DNA from: Actinomycetes bacterium
GTDB lineage: Bacteria > Actinomycetota > Acidimicrobiia > Acidimicrobiales > RAAP-2
Reading direction: 5' to 3'
Assembly (NCBI GenBank): GCA_021778895.1
Contig: JAJYBR010000003.1
Location: 124,001 to 188,000 of the forward strand
DNA: 64,000 nt
The translations under genes were made by a program, and so were the position numbers. This document shows, in pieces, positions 61,823 to 64,000 of the stretch (positions within the stretch are counted from its first letter, which is position 1; each line of letters begins with the position of its first letter). The notes under the pieces were generated by a model. The model worked only from the letters and a program-made list of their open reading frames with translations. It did not search any database and was not told the DNA's origin.

Positions 61823-62157
61823 AAGCTGACGACGGTGTAGCCCTCGAGCGCGTAGGACTCGATCTCGGCTCCCGCGGCCAAGAGCTCGATCGGGCGAGCG
61901 CCGATCTCCTCATCCAGCCCGTACTGCGTGACGTTGGCTTGGCAGGCCGTGGGGATGACCCCCACCCGGCGCAACGTGGCCAGATGCTCGTCAGCGTTGC
62001 CGCTCGCCGCCAGGCGCACGCCCGGCCCGAAGAAGAGCAGGCGCACGTCAGCACCGCGATTCTCCTTCATGCGCGAGGCGAGCACCAGTCCCGGGATCGC
62101 CCGCGCCGGGTCGTCGCTCAAGATGACGAAGGCGACCTTGGCTGCCTGGTCCTCCAT
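61819..62157 (-). CDS. DsrE/F-like small protein
   Basis: This 112-aa protein has the DsrE-fold pattern: KVAFVILSDDPARAIPGL, VRLLFFGPGVRLAA, the single cysteine in VIPTACQANV and a final YTVVSF. It may act as a sulfur or persulfide carrier; its partner is unknown. AAAGGTGGAG precedes the ATG. It is convergent with pncB. Confidence 0.8.
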   Translation of the reverse strand: MEDQAAKVAFVILSDDPARAIPGLVLASRMKENRGADVRLLFFGPGVRLAASGNADEHLATLRRVGVIPTACQANVTQYGLDEEIGARPIELLAAGAEIESYALEGYTVVSF

Positions 62158-62307
62158 GTCTCCACCTTTCGGTGCCGAGAGGTCTCGCCCGGCACCGGGT
62201 GGCGCCGATGCGACCGCGTCGGCCGTTCGTCGTCACGCTACCGGTCCCCTCGTCGCACCCGGGCGGGCGCGCTCGATCACGTGATGCGCAGTGTGGATCG
62301 CCCCCGC

Positions 62308-63987
62308 TCAGTTCGCGAGGCCCCCGCTCCAACGGCGCATCTCGGCGCTGAAGGGGTCCAGACCCAGCGGTCCGAGTGCCAGGGAGTAGGCGTGGAACGC
62401 CGGCAGCGAGAACTGCGCCCCCAGGCGGCCCTGGGCCTCGGCGCGCGCCGCCAGCCAGGCACGCTCGCCCACCTTGTAGCTGATCGCCTGGCCCGGGATC
62501 GCGAGATAGCGGTCGATCTCGGACTCGGCGAAGGCCCGGCTCTCCATGGCGCGCTCGACCAGTGTCGCAATGGCCCAGTCGGGCTGCCACACCTGACCCC
62601 CGACGTCACCGAAGTCGGCGAGGGCGCCGAAGTCGTGCGGCACCGGCAGGCCGAGGTGCAGCCCGATGTCGACCACGACGCGCGCGGCCCGCAACGCCTG
62701 GCCCTGCAGGTAGCCCAGCTCGTAGCCCGGTGAGTCGAAGGCGCCCAGCTCGTCCATGAGCCGCTCGGCGTACAGGGCCCAGCCCTCGGCCCACCCGCTC
62801 GAGGTCGCGAGCAGTCGCTGGAACCGGCTGAGCCGGTCGCGGTTGGCCACGACCGTCCCCAGCTGGAGGTGGTGGCCCGGGACGCTCTCGTGGTACCAGG
62901 TCGACACCTGGCGCCACCAGGCGAACGAGGTCTGGCCGAGCGTCGGGAACCAGGTCGTGCCCGGCCGCGTGAGGTCTTCGCTCGGGCTGATGTAGTAGGG
63001 GGCGGCGGCCGAGCCCTCGGGGGCCAGGCGCACGTCGCAGAAGCGGATCCGCGGGTCGATGGCGAAGTGCTCGCCGTCGACGCGGGCCACGGCGGCGTCG
63101 GTGAACTCGCGCAGCCGGCGCAGTAGCTCGTCGGTCCCCTCGATGCGGTACTGCGGATCCTGGTCCAGGACGTCCGCCACCTGGTCGAGGCGCTGGGCTT
63201 CGGGCGCCACCGTGCGGGCCACCTGCCACATGCGCTCGTTCAGCCGCTGGAGCTCCTCCCAGCCCCACGCGTACGTCTCGTCGAGGTCGAGGTCGGCGCC
63301 GGTGTAGTAGCGGACCCAGCGCTCGTAGCGCTCGCGCCCCACCCGCTCGGAATCGGCGGCGTGGGGGGCGTAGACCTCACGCAGCCAGGTGGCCGTCTCG
63401 TCGTAGGCGGCCTCCGCCGAGCGGACCGCGTCGTCGAGCGCGCCCGCGTCGCCACTGGCCGCCCGCACGCTGGCCGCGAAGTCGGCCCAGCCCTGGTGCG
63501 CCATGGCGATCGCCTGCTCGACGACGCCGTCGACGTGGCGCCGGGCCACGACCTCCCCGCGGTCCTGGGCCTCCCCCAGCGTCTGGCGCCAGCTGGCCAG
63601 GGAGCCCGCCACGGCACGGAGGCGCCGTGTGATCACCTCGACGTCTTCGGCCGAGCTGGCGGGCATGAGCTCGAAGACCTGGCGGATGTTCATCACCGGG
63701 GAGTCGATGACACCGAAGGAGCGCGCTTGCTCTCGGGCCTCGACGATCGCACCCTCGGCGTCGAGCCGCTCGCCCAGGGCCACGCCCGCGATCCGGTCGA
63801 TCTCGTCGCCCGCCGGGACCGCGGCCAGCGCCTGGCGGGTCCGGGCGATCAGCTGGGCCAGCCGCTGGTGGGCGGCCGGCGAGTAGTCGTCGAGCTCGTC
63901 CTCGTGTCCCTCGGCCCCGACGAAGGTCGTGATGACCGGGCTCAGGTCCAGGTACTCCTGCACGAAGCCGTCGGCCAGTGCGAACAT
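62308..63987 (-). CDS. DUF885-family metallohydrolase (start may lie beyond window)
   Basis: This protein of at least 559 aa has the DUF885 zinc-peptidase-like motif TWYHESVPGHHLQLG, with SGWAEGWALYAERLMDELG supplying the third ligand, and typical N-terminal DLSPVITTFVGAEGHEDEL. It is probably a cytoplasmic metallocarboxypeptidase or hydrolase; the substrate is unknown. The frame stays open to base 64000, so the start is either ATG 63987 or a few codons upstream outside the window. Confidence 0.88.
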   Translation of the reverse strand: MFALADGFVQEYLDLSPVITTFVGAEGHEDELDDYSPAAHQRLAQLIARTRQALAAVPAGDEIDRIAGVALGERLDAEGAIVEAREQARSFGVIDSPVMNIRQVFELMPASSAEDVEVITRRLRAVAGSLASWRQTLGEAQDRGEVVARRHVDGVVEQAIAMAHQGWADFAASVRAASGDAGALDDAVRSAEAAYDETATWLREVYAPHAADSERVGRERYERWVRYYTGADLDLDETYAWGWEELQRLNERMWQVARTVAPEAQRLDQVADVLDQDPQYRIEGTDELLRRLREFTDAAVARVDGEHFAIDPRIRFCDVRLAPEGSAAAPYYISPSEDLTRPGTTWFPTLGQTSFAWWRQVSTWYHESVPGHHLQLGTVVANRDRLSRFQRLLATSSGWAEGWALYAERLMDELGAFDSPGYELGYLQGQALRAARVVVDIGLHLGLPVPHDFGALADFGDVGGQVWQPDWAIATLVERAMESRAFAESEIDRYLAIPGQAISYKVGERAWLAARAEAQGRLGAQFSLPAFHAYSLALGPLGLDPFSAEMRRWSGGLAN

Positions 63988-64000
63988 CTCGGACCGCGAT

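Overview
The window is high-GC DNA packed edge to edge with genes. It reads as an actinobacterial chromosome, most likely from the class Acidimicrobiia. The evidence is an F420-type (LLM) oxidoreductase, a YerC-type regulator at the head of a his operon, a secreted protein built from the 'GGYWV..NG.V.AF.AP' propeller-like repeats common in Acidimicrobiia, GTG starts, 4-base ATGA/GTGA gene overlaps, and many apparently leaderless transcripts with TANNNT about six bases before the start codon. The taxon is an inference. I saw no rRNA, tRNA, CRISPR array, insertion sequence or prophage, so this looks like core and niche-adaptive chromosome rather than a mobile island.

Layout. 1-4.2 kb (minus): ligA, mnmA, a NifS/IscS-type cysteine desulfurase and a GabD-like aldehyde dehydrogenase. 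4.2-11.9 kb: yceI diverging from a MarR regulator, ileS, a HAD phosphatase, a GNAT protein, glutathione peroxidase, a quinone oxidoreductase and a tiny DUF5522 gene with a CTG start. 11.9-22.4 kb: a polyamine (putrescine-type) uptake and catabolism locus. It has alanine dehydrogenase, PotC, PotB, PotD, PotA and aminobutyraldehyde dehydrogenase on the minus strand, and an Lrp regulator, class III aminotransferase and PuuB-like FAD oxidase on the plus strand. 22.4-26.7 kb: two secreted proteins of unknown function, a threonine dehydratase and an MFS transporter.

26.7-30.2 kb: cytosine salvage (NCS1 permease, yeast-type cytosine deaminase, uracil phosphoribosyltransferase) plus another phosphoribosyltransferase. 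30.3-36.8 kb: a heterodimeric ABC exporter, an LLM oxidoreductase, glutamate dehydrogenase and a small coiled-coil protein. 36.8-37.8 kb and 48.3-49.4 kb carry two copies of an uncharacterised two-gene membrane module (COG4280-like protein plus small WWDFLVGDTPE protein); the second copy is fused translationally to an iron-type ABC importer (49.3-53.4 kb). 37.9-44.3 kb: the histidine operon yerC-hisG-hisD-hisCB-hisH-hisF-hisIE with hisA divergent. hisC and hisB are fused in one frame, and a CATACTAGTATG palindrome sits across the shared promoter.

44.4-48.3 kb: a two-TM protein, pirin and an arsenic cassette (arsC, acr3, arsR, DsrE-like). 53.5-56.2 kb: a short CDF-like protein with a 73-aa partner, a hypothetical protein and a secreted propeller/M23-like protein. 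56.2-60.1 kb: a nitrosative/iron-sulfur stress-type cluster with a SufR-like regulator, a hemerythrin-DUF2249 protein, an NnrS/heme-copper-like membrane protein, a stand-alone DUF2249 protein and a DUF59 protein. Two promoters here share a TATTTT(T)CTGTTAG element. 60.1-64 kb: DUF488, pncB, a DsrE-like protein and a DUF885 hydrolase running to the right edge.

The best candidates for something under-described are the duplicated COG4280/small-protein module, the SufR-like/hemerythrin/DUF2249 cluster with its shared promoter element, the HisC-HisB fusion with its TrpR-like operator, and the systematic overlap of convergent stop codons in CTAG and TGATCA.
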